Positions 27,230-36,426 of a stretch of 64,000 bases of DNA are shown piece by piece; position 1 is the stretch's first letter, and each line of letters begins with the position of its first letter. This DNA comes from Francisella salimarina (lineage in GTDB: Bacteria; Pseudomonadota; Gammaproteobacteria; Francisellales; Francisellaceae), in the NCBI RefSeq assembly GCF_007923265.1, contig NZ_VOJA01000001.1, positions 186,001 through 250,000 on the forward strand. Direction: 5' to 3'. A program made the position numbers and the translations under genes. The notes under the pieces were generated by a model, which was given only the letters and a program-made list of their open reading frames with translations, did not search any database and was not told the origin of the DNA.

Positions 27230-27916
27230 TCACTTAACTACTTTATCCTTTTGAACAAAATAACCAACGCCTCTAATAGTTTGAATAAAGTTTGGAATAT
27301 TTATTTTCTTTCTTAGATTGTGCATGTGTACTTCTAGAGTATTAGTGTCCATTTCTTTATCAGTAGAATACACTTCTTCCAGAAGCTGAGTTTTTGGTAC
27401 AACACGGCCAGCATTTTGCACCAAAATAGCCAAAAGCGCTAATTCTTTTTTTGAAACTGGAATAATAACACCATCTTTAGTTACTGTCTCAGAGCTAGGG
27501 TTAAAGCTATAGTCGCCAAACTTGATTTCTTCTTTAGTACTTTTGCCAGATCTTGTGTCTATTCTACGAGAAATAGCTTTAATTCTTGCTACCAATTCTT
27601 TAAGCTCAAAAGGTTTAGTAAGATAATCATCAGCGCCTAAATCTAAGCCTTTGATTCTATCCTCCAAACCATCTCTAGCTGTTAAAAGAATAATTGGCAC
27701 TTTAATACCTTTATTCCTAACATTCCTAAGAACTTCCAAACCTGTTTTAATTGGCATACCTATATCAAGAACCACAATATCATACAATCCTGATTCAACG
27801 AAAGTCTGCGCAGCTTCGCCATCAGAAACCAAATTAACAATAAGACCTTCTTTTTGCAGCGCTTCGAGTAAGCCCTCACCTAAGTTAAGATCATCTTCAG
27901 CCAATAATAGCCTCAT
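27230..27916 (-). CDS. pmrA: orphan OmpR-family response regulator, PmrA/QseB-like
   Basis: Response regulator of 228 residues. The receiver domain starts MRLLLAEDDLNLGEG, with the phosphoacceptor Asp51 in VLDIGMPIKTG, TARDG and YLTKPFELKELVARI. The winged-helix domain contains KELALLAILVQNAGRVVPKT and TLEVHMHNLRKKI, ending IQTIRGVGYFVQ. An AGGTGA ribosome binding site precedes the ATG. No histidine kinase gene is adjacent, so it is an orphan. In Francisella the regulator at this position is known as PmrA (also called QseB), needed for virulence; I assign the symbol from that context. It heads an operon with lepB, rnc, truB and rnr. Confidence 0.85.
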   Translation of the reverse strand: MRLLLAEDDLNLGEGLLEALQKEGLIVNLVSDGEAAQTFVESGLYDIVVLDIGMPIKTGLEVLRNVRNKGIKVPIILLTARDGLEDRIKGLDLGADDYLTKPFELKELVARIKAISRRIDTRSGKSTKEEIKFGDYSFNPSSETVTKDGVIIPVSKKELALLAILVQNAGRVVPKTQLLEEVYSTDKEMDTNTLEVHMHNLRKKINIPNFIQTIRGVGYFVQKDKVVK

Positions 27917-28051
27917 ATATTCACCTTTATTCGTTATAAGATTCTAAAAAAACATTTATCAGCTAAAGTATATAGCATAAGGTACATAAAATAAATATTT
28001 ATTTAAACTTATGAATTATGAGAAATATTACCCTAAAACTAATATGAGTGT

Positions 28052-28873
28052 TCAAGAAATTTGTGAACTAAACTCTTGGGAAAGTTCTTCTGCTCTATTG
28101 ATATTTGCTTGTATTGCCTTATCAACAGTTCCACCAAGATCAAGTCTTTCAAAAGTAGATAAAGCTTCAAAAGTTATACCTTTTTTAGATGTTACATTTT
28201 TTCTTAAAGTAGCCATATCCTCGTCACTTTTCAAGACCATCTGCGCAGCACCAAGACACGTTTGAGCAACAAGCTTCTCAGCTTGTTGTTTATCCAGCCC
28301 TCTTTTAGCAGCAGCATTGACCATATGCTCCATAAATTGAAAATAATATGCTGGACCAGAACTTGCTATAGCTGCAATAACATCAATCTCATCCTCTTTT
28401 TTAACTACAGCGACCTCTCCCATTGTCTTCATAATATTAATAACTTCTGACTTATTATCATCACTAATATTTTTATTAAAAAATATTCCAGTAGCACCGT
28501 AGCCTAAGCTACTAGGCGTATTGGGAATAGTCCTTGCGAAAGAAATATTCTTAGCAAACATTCTCTCATAATCATTAGCTTTGATGCCTGCTGCTACCGT
28601 AACTATTGTCTGATCATCTCTAGTATGATCTCTAATATCCCTGATTAGACTAATCATACCTTGTGGCTTTACAGCTAAAATAATAATATCAGCTATAGCA
28701 ATTGACTCTAGTAAAGAGTCCGAAGACAGTATCCCATATCGACTAACTAAATTTTCTCTTTTATCTTCATTTCTATCAAAAACGATAATATTCTGACCAT
28801 CATAGCCATGATTAACCATTCCCGCGATCATTGCAGCGGCCATATTACCACCACCAATAAAACAAACTTTCAT
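28052..28873 (-). CDS. proC: pyrroline-5-carboxylate reductase
   Basis: ProC of 273 residues. It makes L-proline by reducing pyrroline-5-carboxylate with NAD(P)H. The nucleotide-binding motif is [58 protein letters not shown] and [12 protein letters not shown] are family signatures. The gene is divergent from rdgB, with 105 AT-rich bases between the starts that should hold both promoters. It complements the arginase/ornithine cyclodeaminase pair at 6-8 kb as a second proline route. Confidence 0.95.
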   Translation of the reverse strand: MKVCFIGGGNMAAAMIAGMVNHGYDGQNIIVFDRNEDKRENLVSRYGILSSDSLLESIAIADIIILAVKPQGMISLIRDIRDHTRDDQTIVTVAAGIKANDYERMFAKNISFARTIPNTPSSLGYGATGIFFNKNISDDNKSEVINIMKTMGEVAVVKKEDEIDVIAAIASSGPAYYFQFMEHMVNAAAKRGLDKQQAEKLVAQTCLGAAQMVLKSDEDMATLRKNVTSKKGITFEALSTFERLDLGGTVDKAIQANINRAEELSQEFSSQIS

Positions 28874-28978
28874 AAATATACTCTATATATTTTCCATTCT
28901 TTAATTTATATAACTATAACATTTCGGATAATTATTGCTAATATATACACAGACTTAAACCTTAAAAAACATTCAAAA

Positions 28979-29557
28979 ATGAGAGAAATAGTTCTAGCAT
29001 CAAGCAATAAAGGAAAGATTAGAGAATTTACAGATATTTTTAAAAAAATAAACATTCAAATAATCCCTCAAACAGAATTCAATATTAGTGATGCTGAAGA
29101 GACAGGGCTTAGCTTTATAGAAAATGCAATCATTAAAGCAAGACACTGTTCAAGACACACTGGATTGCCTGCAATAGCAGATGATTCTGGGCTTGAAGTA
29201 TTTTCATTAGCAGGCGACCCTGGTATTTACTCTGCAAGATACGCTAGCGAGCATGGCAATGATGATGCTAATATACAAAAGTTACTGACTAATCTAAAAG
29301 ATAAAGATAATCGTACGGCTCGGTTTGTATGCGCCTTGGCTTATGTCAGAAATGAAAAAGATCCTACCCCAGTACTAGAATATGGCTTCTTAGATGGCGA
29401 GATCGCACACACTTGCTTAGGTGAACATGGTTTTGGATATGATCCGGTATTCTCTTTACCTGAATTACAAAAAACTTTAGCACAACTATCAAAAAGTGAG
29501 AAAAACAAAATAAGTCATAGAGCTATAGCGCTTGATAAAATTATTAGCAAAATATGA
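28979..29557 (+). CDS. rdgB: non-canonical purine NTP pyrophosphatase (HAM1/RdgB)
   Basis: Enzyme of 192 residues from ATG 28979. It hydrolyses dITP, ITP and XTP and so keeps these bases out of DNA and RNA. Family motifs are [14 protein letters not shown] at the start, [20 protein letters not shown] with YSARYA, and [13 protein letters not shown] with [10 protein letters not shown] at the end. A frame open from 28808 runs through the proC promoter region and is not used. It is followed by a 97-base AT-rich gap before waaA. Confidence 0.94.
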   Translation: MREIVLASSNKGKIREFTDIFKKINIQIIPQTEFNISDAEETGLSFIENAIIKARHCSRHTGLPAIADDSGLEVFSLAGDPGIYSARYASEHGNDDANIQKLLTNLKDKDNRTARFVCALAYVRNEKDPTPVLEYGFLDGEIAHTCLGEHGFGYDPVFSLPELQKTLAQLSKSEKNKISHRAIALDKIISKI

Positions 29558-29654
29558 GGTCTTAATGTTTTTTCATCCTTGATGATATAATTTCTTATCA
29601 TATATGCTAAAATAGCTTAATTAGTTTGATAATTTTTACTAAACAAGTAAGCTT

Positions 29655-30962
29655 TTGGGTCGAAGTGTGGAACATTTAAAAAGAATATTATACGTTTCTC
29701 TTGCTCACATATACTCTAGCCTATTCATTATATATGTACCTTTCATATATCTCAAAAAACTCAAAAGAAGCCTCAAAAATAGTAGCTATAGGCAAAGATG
29801 GGGAGAAAGATTTGCTCAAACAAAACTTCGACTAAAGAGTTCAATTTGGATTCATTCAGTATCAGTGGGCGAAACTGTTTCAGCAGAACCTCTAGTGAAA
29901 GAACTCTTAAAAAACTTTCCAAACGAAAATTTTGTTATTACTACTACAACACCTACAGGTAGTGATGTTGTTAAAAACTTGTACAGCAAATACGATAATG
30001 TATACCATATGTACATCCCATATGACACAATACCATTCATAAACAGCTTCTTTGTGAAAGTTAATCCTAAAGCTTTCTTGATAATTGAAACTGAAATTTG
30101 GCCAAATATTTTAAATAAATGTTTTGCAGAAAATGTTCCTGTAGTTATAACAAACGCAAGACTATCAAGAAGATCGATTAGAAACTACACCAAAATACCA
30201 TTTGGAAAAGATTTCCTATTTAAAAACATAAGTCAAATAAACGCTCAGACTGAAAAAGATGCAAAAAGATTTTGCTCATTAGGTGTTGATAAAGAAAAAA
30301 TCACAGTAACTGGCAATTTAAAATATAATCTTATCACCCCTGAAAATTTAGAAGATAAGATGCTTAGCATCAAACAAAGCATAAATAGTAGACCAGTATG
30401 GATTGCAGGTAGTACTCACCAAGGAGAAGAAGAGATAATACTTGCCGCTCATAAGGAAGTGTTAATCACTTACCCAAACTGCCTATTAATAATAGTACCA
30501 AGACATAAAGAACGTTTTCAAAAAGTAGAGAAACTCATTGCAAATGAAGGATTCTCTTACCAAAAAAGATCGTCATCTACCAATGAAATCTTTAACCATA
30601 CTCAGATATATTTAGGTGATACTATGGGAGAGTTACTTCATCTATACTACATTTCTAACATCACTTTTGTAGGCGGCACTTTGATAGACAACGGGGGACA
30701 CAATCTATTAGAACCTGCAGCCCTCGCAAAACCAATTATAAGTGGCACAAGTCTCTACAACTTTAGTCAAATATCAAAAGAATTAATTCGTAATAGAGCA
30801 CTAATACGAGTAAAAAACCATACAGAACTTGCTGATAGTATAGTTAAGTTACTAGATAATAAAGAATATTCGCAACAAATGTCTCAGGGCTCTCTAAAAA
30901 CATTTGAAGCTCATAGTGATGTTCTAGAAAAGCAATACAACAATATAGTGAAGTTCTTATGA
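29655..30962 (+). CDS. waaA: 3-deoxy-D-manno-octulosonic-acid (Kdo) transferase
   Basis: KdtA/WaaA glycosyltransferase of about 435 residues that adds Kdo to lipid A precursor. An N-terminal membrane anchor (YSSLFIIYVPFIYL) is followed by IWIHSVSVGETVSAEPLV and TTTPTGSDVV, then EIWPNI and the C-terminal site GGTLIDNGGHNLLEPAALAK. The start is uncertain: TTG 29655 gives the listed length and GTG 29667 is an equally good alternative; no ribosome binding site separates them. The gene overlaps ispA by 4 bases. Confidence 0.93.
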   Translation: MGRSVEHLKRILYVSLAHIYSSLFIIYVPFIYLKKLKRSLKNSSYRQRWGERFAQTKLRLKSSIWIHSVSVGETVSAEPLVKELLKNFPNENFVITTTTPTGSDVVKNLYSKYDNVYHMYIPYDTIPFINSFFVKVNPKAFLIIETEIWPNILNKCFAENVPVVITNARLSRRSIRNYTKIPFGKDFLFKNISQINAQTEKDAKRFCSLGVDKEKITVTGNLKYNLITPENLEDKMLSIKQSINSRPVWIAGSTHQGEEEIILAAHKEVLITYPNCLLIIVPRHKERFQKVEKLIANEGFSYQKRSSSTNEIFNHTQIYLGDTMGELLHLYYISNITFVGGTLIDNGGHNLLEPAALAKPIISGTSLYNFSQISKELIRNRALIRVKNHTELADSIVKLLDNKEYSQQMSQGSLKTFEAHSDVLEKQYNNIVKFL

Positions 30963-31840
30963 GTACCACCCCTACAATAGAAAGCTTCAATCTTTTTTCA
31001 GAAAAGATATTTTCCGAAATTAACTCGCCTTCCGAAAGACTCAAAGAAGCGATGAAATATAGTTTTTTCAGCGGTGGTAAAAGAATACGCGCACAATTTG
31101 TATATGCTCTAGGTGAAGCATTGGATATAAGTCTTCAGAACTGTCATAAAGTTGCATTTGCTATAGAGTGCATACATACTTACTCACTTATACATGATGA
31201 TCTTCCAGCAATGGATAACGATACCTTACGAAGAGGCAAGCCCACATGTCATATACAATTTAATGAAGCAACAGCGATATTAGCTGGAGATGCATTACAG
31301 TCATTAGGTTTTGAAATTCTAAACAATATTGAAGTATCGAACATTGACAAGCTAAAGAAAATAAATATATTTTTTGCAAAATGCTGTGGTCTAGAAGGTA
31401 TGGTTGGTGGCCAACAATTAGATATAGACGGCGAAAACCAAAGTCTAGAATTAAAAGATTTACAAAAACTGCATATAAACAAAACTGCGAAAATGTTTAG
31501 AGCTAGCGTAATAATACCCTACATCATTTCCGAGAATAATAGCAAAGAGATAGAAATCATTTTGACAAGACTTTCTGACTTAATTGGCTTATGTTTTCAA
31601 ATCAAAGATGATATTTTAGATGTTACAAAATCGACAAAAGAACTTGGTAAAACTAGTGCGAAAGATATTAACGCAAATAAATCCACCTACGTATCTCTAA
31701 TGGGTCTTGATAAAGCAGGTGATCACTTAAGTCGTAATAAGAGTGAAATCAAAAAACTACTTACTCAATTAAATGAAAGACAACTTTCTACACAAAAGTT
31801 AGAAAAACTTATTGAACTAGTTATTCATAGAAACTATTAA
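30959..31840 (+). CDS. ispA: farnesyl/geranyl diphosphate synthase
   Basis: Short-chain trans-prenyl diphosphate synthase of 293 residues, IspA-like. It condenses IPP with allylic diphosphates to give farnesyl diphosphate for undecaprenyl phosphate and quinone side chains. The first Asp-rich motif is LIHDDLPAMDNDTLRRG, the second is IKDDILDVTKS, and GGKRIRAQFVYALGE and MVGGQQLDI are also present. The start overlaps the waaA stop (ATGA), so the two are translated together. The usual partners xseB and dxs are not in view. Confidence 0.93.
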   Translation: MSTTPTIESFNLFSEKIFSEINSPSERLKEAMKYSFFSGGKRIRAQFVYALGEALDISLQNCHKVAFAIECIHTYSLIHDDLPAMDNDTLRRGKPTCHIQFNEATAILAGDALQSLGFEILNNIEVSNIDKLKKINIFFAKCCGLEGMVGGQQLDIDGENQSLELKDLQKLHINKTAKMFRASVIIPYIISENNSKEIEIILTRLSDLIGLCFQIKDDILDVTKSTKELGKTSAKDINANKSTYVSLMGLDKAGDHLSRNKSEIKKLLTQLNERQLSTQKLEKLIELVIHRNY

Positions 31841-31899
31841 CTATTTTTGTTACAATTCCGTAATTATTTATTTCATAGTAAATTAAAAAAATAACAACA

Positions 31900-32658
31900 A
31901 TGCAAATAATACAAAAAATTTATGCTTGGCTAGTACACCTATTCACTTCATTAGGTGCAGTATTTGGCATACTCGCTATCATTTTCTCCATAGAAGCTGC
32001 TAAAGCCAGTGTGATTAACCAAGTAGATCTTCACCACTATTACATTAAGCTATCAATGTTTAGCATAATCATGGCTATTTTTATTGATTCTATTGATGGT
32101 AGCTTGGCCAGATTGGTAGATATAAAAAAATTAGCCCCTCTAGACGGTGCTTTACTTGATAATATTATAGATTTCACAACATACTCCATAGTCCCATGCA
32201 TTTGGATATATGTCTCAGGGATAGTCTCTCAGGAATGGTTAATTCCAGTAGTAGTAATGATAACGATTTCATCTTCATATCAGTTCTGTCAAACTAATGC
32301 CAAAACAGATGACCACTTTTTTGTTGGTTTTCCTAGCTACTGGAATGTAATAGTGATGTACATGCTATGTTTTCAATCTCCATACTGGGTTAACGAGATT
32401 GTAATAGTCATTCTTTCGATATTTTCATTTGTACCAATAAAATATATTTACCTATCAAGAACTGAGCATATAAGTACAAATAAGCTTATCAAATCATTTA
32501 CTTTTATATTTACAATGCTTGCATCAATTTCCACATTCCTAGCAGTGCTAATATATCCTATAAAAACTCCAACTCCTTTTATATCAATAATACTAATTTT
32601 CTCTATTTTTTATATATTATTTAGCCTCAAACTTAATATTAAACCAGTAAAAAACTAA
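31900..32658 (+). CDS. pcs: phosphatidylcholine synthase (CDP-alcohol phosphatidyltransferase)
   Basis: Membrane enzyme of 252 residues with about eight hydrophobic segments. The CDP-alcohol phosphotransferase motif is intact: DG in SIDGSLAR, then GALLDNIIDF with the two aspartates. GFPSYWNVIVMYML is typical of bacterial Pcs, which joins free choline directly to CDP-diacylglycerol. Phosphatidylserine or phosphatidylglycerophosphate synthases share the first motif but not GFPSYWN. The choline would have to come from outside the cell, plausible for an organism that lives in eukaryotic cells (inference). Confidence 0.85.
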   Translation: MQIIQKIYAWLVHLFTSLGAVFGILAIIFSIEAAKASVINQVDLHHYYIKLSMFSIIMAIFIDSIDGSLARLVDIKKLAPLDGALLDNIIDFTTYSIVPCIWIYVSGIVSQEWLIPVVVMITISSSYQFCQTNAKTDDHFFVGFPSYWNVIVMYMLCFQSPYWVNEIVIVILSIFSFVPIKYIYLSRTEHISTNKLIKSFTFIFTMLASISTFLAVLIYPIKTPTPFISIILIFSIFYILFSLKLNIKPVKN

Positions 32659-32725
32659 TCTCTTTAGCGAATAGCCATCCCTTATGGTAATATATTATCT
32701 ATGGTAAATATTAGTTAATCTACAC

Positions 32726-33535
32726 ATGAAAGTATTAAGCCAAGAGGAGCGTCAAAAGCTCTTTGTCGAGAATATATTTCCATACAAACATAAAATCCCT
32801 CGTAAAGTATATGAAAAGCAAAAACATCATTTGCAAATAGAATTATTAAAGTTTCAAAAATGGGTTAAAGAAAATAATAAAAAAGTTCTAATAATTTTTG
32901 AGGGACGAGATGCTGCTGGAAAAGGTGGAACAATAAAAAGAGTTATGGAACACTTAAATCCTCGTGGAGCTAAAGTAATAGCCTTAGAAAAACCCTCTGA
33001 AAGAGAAAGAAATCAATGGTATTTCCAAAGATATATCGAACATCTACCATCTGGTGGCGATATAATACTGTTTGATAGATCTTGGTATAATAGAGCTGGT
33101 GTTGAACGAGTTATGGGATTCTGTACCGAGAGAGAATATTTTTTATTTCTGGAGCAGGCTCCTCAACTTGAAAAAATGTTAGTTGATAGCGGCACTATAA
33201 TCATTAAGTTTTGGTTCTCTGTAAGCCAACAAGAACAAAAAGATAGATTTGCAGCTAGAGAAAATCATCCTCTTAAGCAATGGAAACTTAGCCCTATTGA
33301 TAAAGCATCCTTAGATAAGTGGGATGACTATACAGAAGCTAAAGAAAGGATGTTTATATATACAGACAAGCCTTATGCGCCCTGGGTAATTGTGAAGTCT
33401 GATGATAAGAAAAGGGCAAGAATAAATGCTATTAGATATATACTAAATAGTATTGATTATGATAACAAAGATCCTGAGGTAGCAATTGCACCAGACCCTC
33501 TTATCGTAGGAACATCATCAAAAATATATAAATAA
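32726..33535 (+). CDS. ppk2: polyphosphate kinase 2, class I
   Basis: PPK2 of 269 residues. It transfers phosphate between polyphosphate and nucleoside diphosphates. Walker A is FEGRDAAGKGGTIKRVMEHL, Walker B is IILFDRSWYNRAGVERVM, and the lid region is around KFWFSVSQQEQKDRFAAREN. A single PPK2 domain of this size fits class I, acting on ADP or GDP. In F. tularensis a PPK2 of this type has been structurally studied and linked to intracellular growth (from memory). It is followed directly by a tRNA gene with its own promoter. Confidence 0.94.
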   Translation: MKVLSQEERQKLFVENIFPYKHKIPRKVYEKQKHHLQIELLKFQKWVKENNKKVLIIFEGRDAAGKGGTIKRVMEHLNPRGAKVIALEKPSERERNQWYFQRYIEHLPSGGDIILFDRSWYNRAGVERVMGFCTEREYFLFLEQAPQLEKMLVDSGTIIIKFWFSVSQQEQKDRFAARENHPLKQWKLSPIDKASLDKWDDYTEAKERMFIYTDKPYAPWVIVKSDDKKRARINAIRYILNSIDYDNKDPEVAIAPDPLIVGTSSKIYK

Positions 33536-33559
33536 CAACAAACTTAAGCAAAATTTCTA

Positions 33560-33588
33560 TTGACTAAACACCATATTTAAAATATAAT
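33560..33588 (+). promoter_or_regulatory. promoter of the CAT-anticodon tRNA
   Basis: TTGACT at 33560-33565 and a perfect TATAAT at 33583-33588 are 17 bases apart. Transcription would begin near 33595, nine bases before the mature tRNA. Confidence 0.85.
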
Positions 33589-33603
33589 CTTGACTATAGT
33601 TTT

Positions 33604-33680
33604 GGGCCTATAGCTCAGTTGGTTAGAGCGCCGGACTCATAATCCGTAGGTCGTAGGTTCGAGTCCTACTGGGCCCACCA
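33604..33680 (+). tRNA. tRNA with CAT anticodon (Met, or Ile2 if modified)
   Basis: A 77-base cloverleaf with encoded CCA. The acceptor stem is GGGCCTA paired with TGGGCCC (one T-G wobble). The anticodon stem-loop CGGACTCATAATCCG shows anticodon CAT, and the T loop is GGTTCGAGTCC. The initiator tRNA is excluded because the first base pair is a normal G-C and no run of three G-C pairs closes the anticodon stem. Elongator Met and the lysidine-modified Ile2 both carry CAT; the GGGCC acceptor stem makes Ile2 a real possibility. Confidence 0.93.
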
Positions 33681-33858
33681 AACTATTCAATTTATCAGAT
33701 ATAGTTCCCATACAAATTATAAAAACTAAAACTCATATCTTTAGAAATACTTTTTGCTTTTAGCAGACCAAATTCTATTTGTTGACTATTTTTTAGGACT
33801 CAAAGTACAGAAGAAAGTAATAAAATGGAACAAACTCTTTAAAATTAGATATGCCTAT

Positions 33859-34443
33859 CTACAATATAGCTGCCAAATAGCTTTGCTTATCTTTTTTTGT
33901 AAGTCTAACTTTATGCTCATTCATTAGTGTACCATTAAATGATTTACCTAAAGCTTCCAAAATATCAAGCATGAGCTCATAGCAGGTTTTAACATCATAT
34001 CCTATATTAGCGAGCTTTCTATAGTTCATTACTGCCACTATCCCATTTACCTCACCCTCATTACTAGCCAAAAATTCTTGACCTTCATTATCAGGCAAAA
34101 CACTAAAAATAACATCTTTATAGTTTATCTTTTGAAAAACTTTCTCTTCTGTAAATTTAATACCATAATACTTCAAAAATGTTGCTAAATCTTTTACCTG
34201 TATAGATTGAGTTCCTTCAAAATAGATTAATAAAAAACCATCTCTCAATAAAGGATACTCACGCTGAACATCCTCGACGCGTGCATTGCTTGGTGAACTT
34301 TTAGCTTGACTTATCAGCTCTTGACTATTTGCATGTTCAATATTTGCTAGAATATCTTTTTGTCTAACTCTCAAGCTTTTACGGAATAAATCAATTATGA
34401 TTAAGACCACTAAAATTAAAACTAAAGCCAATATCAATGTCAT
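33859..34443 (-). CDS. divergent ZipA-like FtsZ-binding protein
   Basis: Protein of 194 residues with one N-terminal membrane helix (LILALVLILVVLIIIDLF), a short linker of about 40 residues, and a C-terminal domain that follows the ZipA pattern: LLIYFEGTQSIQVKDLATFL, YGIKFTEEKVFQK, DVIFSVLP, NGIVAVMNYRKLA and a last helix LMLDILEALGKSFNGTL before VRLTKKDKQSYLAAIL. ZipA links FtsZ to the inner membrane. The linker is far shorter than in E. coli ZipA. The match is by pattern only. It lies 59 bases downstream of lpxB on the same strand; the 178-base gap to the tRNA (33681-33858) is AT-rich with nothing recognised. Confidence 0.6.
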   Translation of the reverse strand: MTLILALVLILVVLIIIDLFRKSLRVRQKDILANIEHANSQELISQAKSSPSNARVEDVQREYPLLRDGFLLIYFEGTQSIQVKDLATFLKYYGIKFTEEKVFQKINYKDVIFSVLPDNEGQEFLASNEGEVNGIVAVMNYRKLANIGYDVKTCYELMLDILEALGKSFNGTLMNEHKVRLTKKDKQSYLAAIL

Positions 34444-34502
34444 TTATTTAGTACCTTTGGTGTTTTCATACTCATGTATTATATATTTAAAGATTATAAA
34501 AA

Positions 34503-35645
34503 TTAAGATTTTTCTATCATTGTATCCAATACTTCTATGATCTTTTCTTCGGTGTCGACAATCATATCTTCATGAATTTTTTCAAACTCTTGAACTATAT
34601 AATCATTTCTTTGCTTATCATCAAACAGTCTTTTCAATTCATAAAAAAGATTATCTGCAGTACAATCTTCTTGAATTAGTTCTTTTATTATTTCACTTTT
34701 ATGCAAAATATTTGGAAAAGCCCAATAACTATGACCACGTATAAGAATTCTACCGATAAATGCTGAAAATTTAGACAACTTATAACCAACTACCATAGGT
34801 AACTTACACAACATAGCCTCTAAGGTTGCTGTACCAGATGCCAATAAACTCAAATCCGAAGCTTTTAATACTTCGTGAGAGTTTGTTTCAAAAACCTCAA
34901 TTTCCAAGTCTCTAATTTGTGTATCATACTCAGCAAATATTGATCTAAGTGACGGTTTAGCTAATGGCATAATAGCTTTGAATTTATATCCAGATTCTTG
35001 TAACTTTTGCAATGCTTCCAAAAATAATGGTAATAGCCTAGTTACTTCAGTAGTTCTACTACCTGGTAATACAGATAGTATTGGCAACCCTACATTTTCA
35101 AGACCAAGATGCTCTCTATACTTCGCTCTATCAATCTTGATTGGTATATTTTTAGCAAGCGGATGCCCTACATATATAGCTTCAAAATCATGTCTATTTT
35201 TGTAGTATTCCACTTCAAAAGGTAAAATTGCTAAAATCTTATCAGTCGCTTTTCTGATTTTTTTGATACGATACTCTCTCCACACCCATATTTTAGGACT
35301 AACATAGTGTATAGTCTTGATACCAGCAGACCTTAGCTTTCTTTCTACGGTTAGGTTAAAGTCAGGCGCATCTATACCAATAAATATATCAGGCTTATTA
35401 TGTTTAAAGTGATTAATTATCTTTTTACGAATACTTAATATATTAAGACCTTTTGAAATAATCTCAAAAAAACCGATTAGAGACAGAGCATCCATAGGAT
35501 ATAAGCTCTTGAACCCTTGACTTTCCATTTTAGGGCCACCAATACCTTCTATTATAGCATCAGGATATTTTTTTCTCAGAGCTTCGACAAGAGTTGCACC
35601 CAGCTGATCTCCTGAGAGCTCTCCTGCTACAATACCTATTCTCAT
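34503..35645 (-). CDS. lpxB: lipid-A-disaccharide synthase
   Basis: LpxB of 380 residues. It joins UDP-2,3-diacylglucosamine and lipid X to form the lipid A disaccharide. RIGIVAGELSGDQLGATLV is the family start; IEGIGGPKMESQGF, FIGIDAPDFNLTVERKLR, YVSPKIWVWREYRIKKIRK and LSVLPGSRTTEV are diagnostic. The ATG overlaps the lpxA stop by one base (TAATG), a classic coupling arrangement. It is the last of the lpxD-fabZ-lpxA-lpxB set. Confidence 0.96.
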   Translation of the reverse strand: MRIGIVAGELSGDQLGATLVEALRKKYPDAIIEGIGGPKMESQGFKSLYPMDALSLIGFFEIISKGLNILSIRKKIINHFKHNKPDIFIGIDAPDFNLTVERKLRSAGIKTIHYVSPKIWVWREYRIKKIRKATDKILAILPFEVEYYKNRHDFEAIYVGHPLAKNIPIKIDRAKYREHLGLENVGLPILSVLPGSRTTEVTRLLPLFLEALQKLQESGYKFKAIMPLAKPSLRSIFAEYDTQIRDLEIEVFETNSHEVLKASDLSLLASGTATLEAMLCKLPMVVGYKLSKFSAFIGRILIRGHSYWAFPNILHKSEIIKELIQEDCTADNLFYELKRLFDDKQRNDYIVQEFEKIHEDMIVDTEEKIIEVLDTMIEKS

Positions 35646-36424
35646 TATCTTAGTATGCCTCTACGTGAAGTACTTATCACATCAACGAATGGTTCTAGCA
35701 CAGGCTCTTCATCTGCCATTTCCTTAATGACTTCAAACGCCTCTTTGATCATCAAGCCCTTTCTATACAGCACTTTATAAACTTCTTTTATTTTCTTTAA
35801 GTGCTCTGGAGTAAACCCTCTTCGTTTCAGACCTTCTGTATTTATTCCACAAGGGGTTGCACCTGCTGTTACAGCTGTTACCATTAAGTATGGTGGAACA
35901 TCTTTTCCAACAAGAGCAGCATGAGCTATAAACGCATGTTTACCAACTCTGCAAAACTGATGAATACCAACATTTGAGCTCAAAATAGCAAAATCATCGA
36001 CATGGACATGACCTGCAAGACCAACTCCATTTACAAGACTAATATTATTTCCAACTTTACAATCATGACCTATATGAACATAGCACATAATGAGGTTATT
36101 ATTTCCAACTGTTGTAATACCTGTCTCTTTTGATGTGCCACCATGTATAGTAACACACTCTCTAATGGTATTGTTATCCCCAATAATAACTTGAGAAAAG
36201 TCACCCTGTTTATAAGTATAATCAATAGGATCATCACCTATTGATGCATACTGGAAAATACGGTTATTCTTGCCTATTACTGTATTATCCCCAACAGTAA
36301 CATGACTCTTAAGCTCTGTACCTTCACCTACAACGGCATTCTCTCCAATAACACAGAATGGTCCTATTATAGCACTTTCGGCTATTTTGGCGCTTTCATG
36401 TACTACTGCCAAACTATGTATCAC
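35645..36424 (-). CDS. lpxA: UDP-N-acetylglucosamine acyltransferase
   Basis: LpxA of 259 residues made of hexapeptide repeats (left-handed beta helix), with the catalytic histidine in the MCYVHIGHDCKVGNN region. It adds the first acyl chain to UDP-GlcNAc. I chose GTG at 36424 as the start: it gives MIHSLAVVHESAKI, matching the usual MID... N-terminus, and AAGGA lies nine bases upstream. A TTG at 36430 overlaps the fabZ stop by 4 bases but is too close to the ribosome binding site. The C-terminal helices contain GLKRRGFTPEHLKKIKEVYK. Confidence 0.93.
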   Translation of the reverse strand: MIHSLAVVHESAKIAESAIIGPFCVIGENAVVGEGTELKSHVTVGDNTVIGKNNRIFQYASIGDDPIDYTYKQGDFSQVIIGDNNTIRECVTIHGGTSKETGITTVGNNNLIMCYVHIGHDCKVGNNISLVNGVGLAGHVHVDDFAILSSNVGIHQFCRVGKHAFIAHAALVGKDVPPYLMVTAVTAGATPCGINTEGLKRRGFTPEHLKKIKEVYKVLYRKGLMIKEAFEVIKEMADEEPVLEPFVDVISTSRRGILR

Positions 36425-36426
36425 AA

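Noticed and set aside
28808-28978. Extended N-terminus for the RdgB frame
   Set aside because: It would run back through the divergent proC start; the RdgB family begins at the ATG at 28979.
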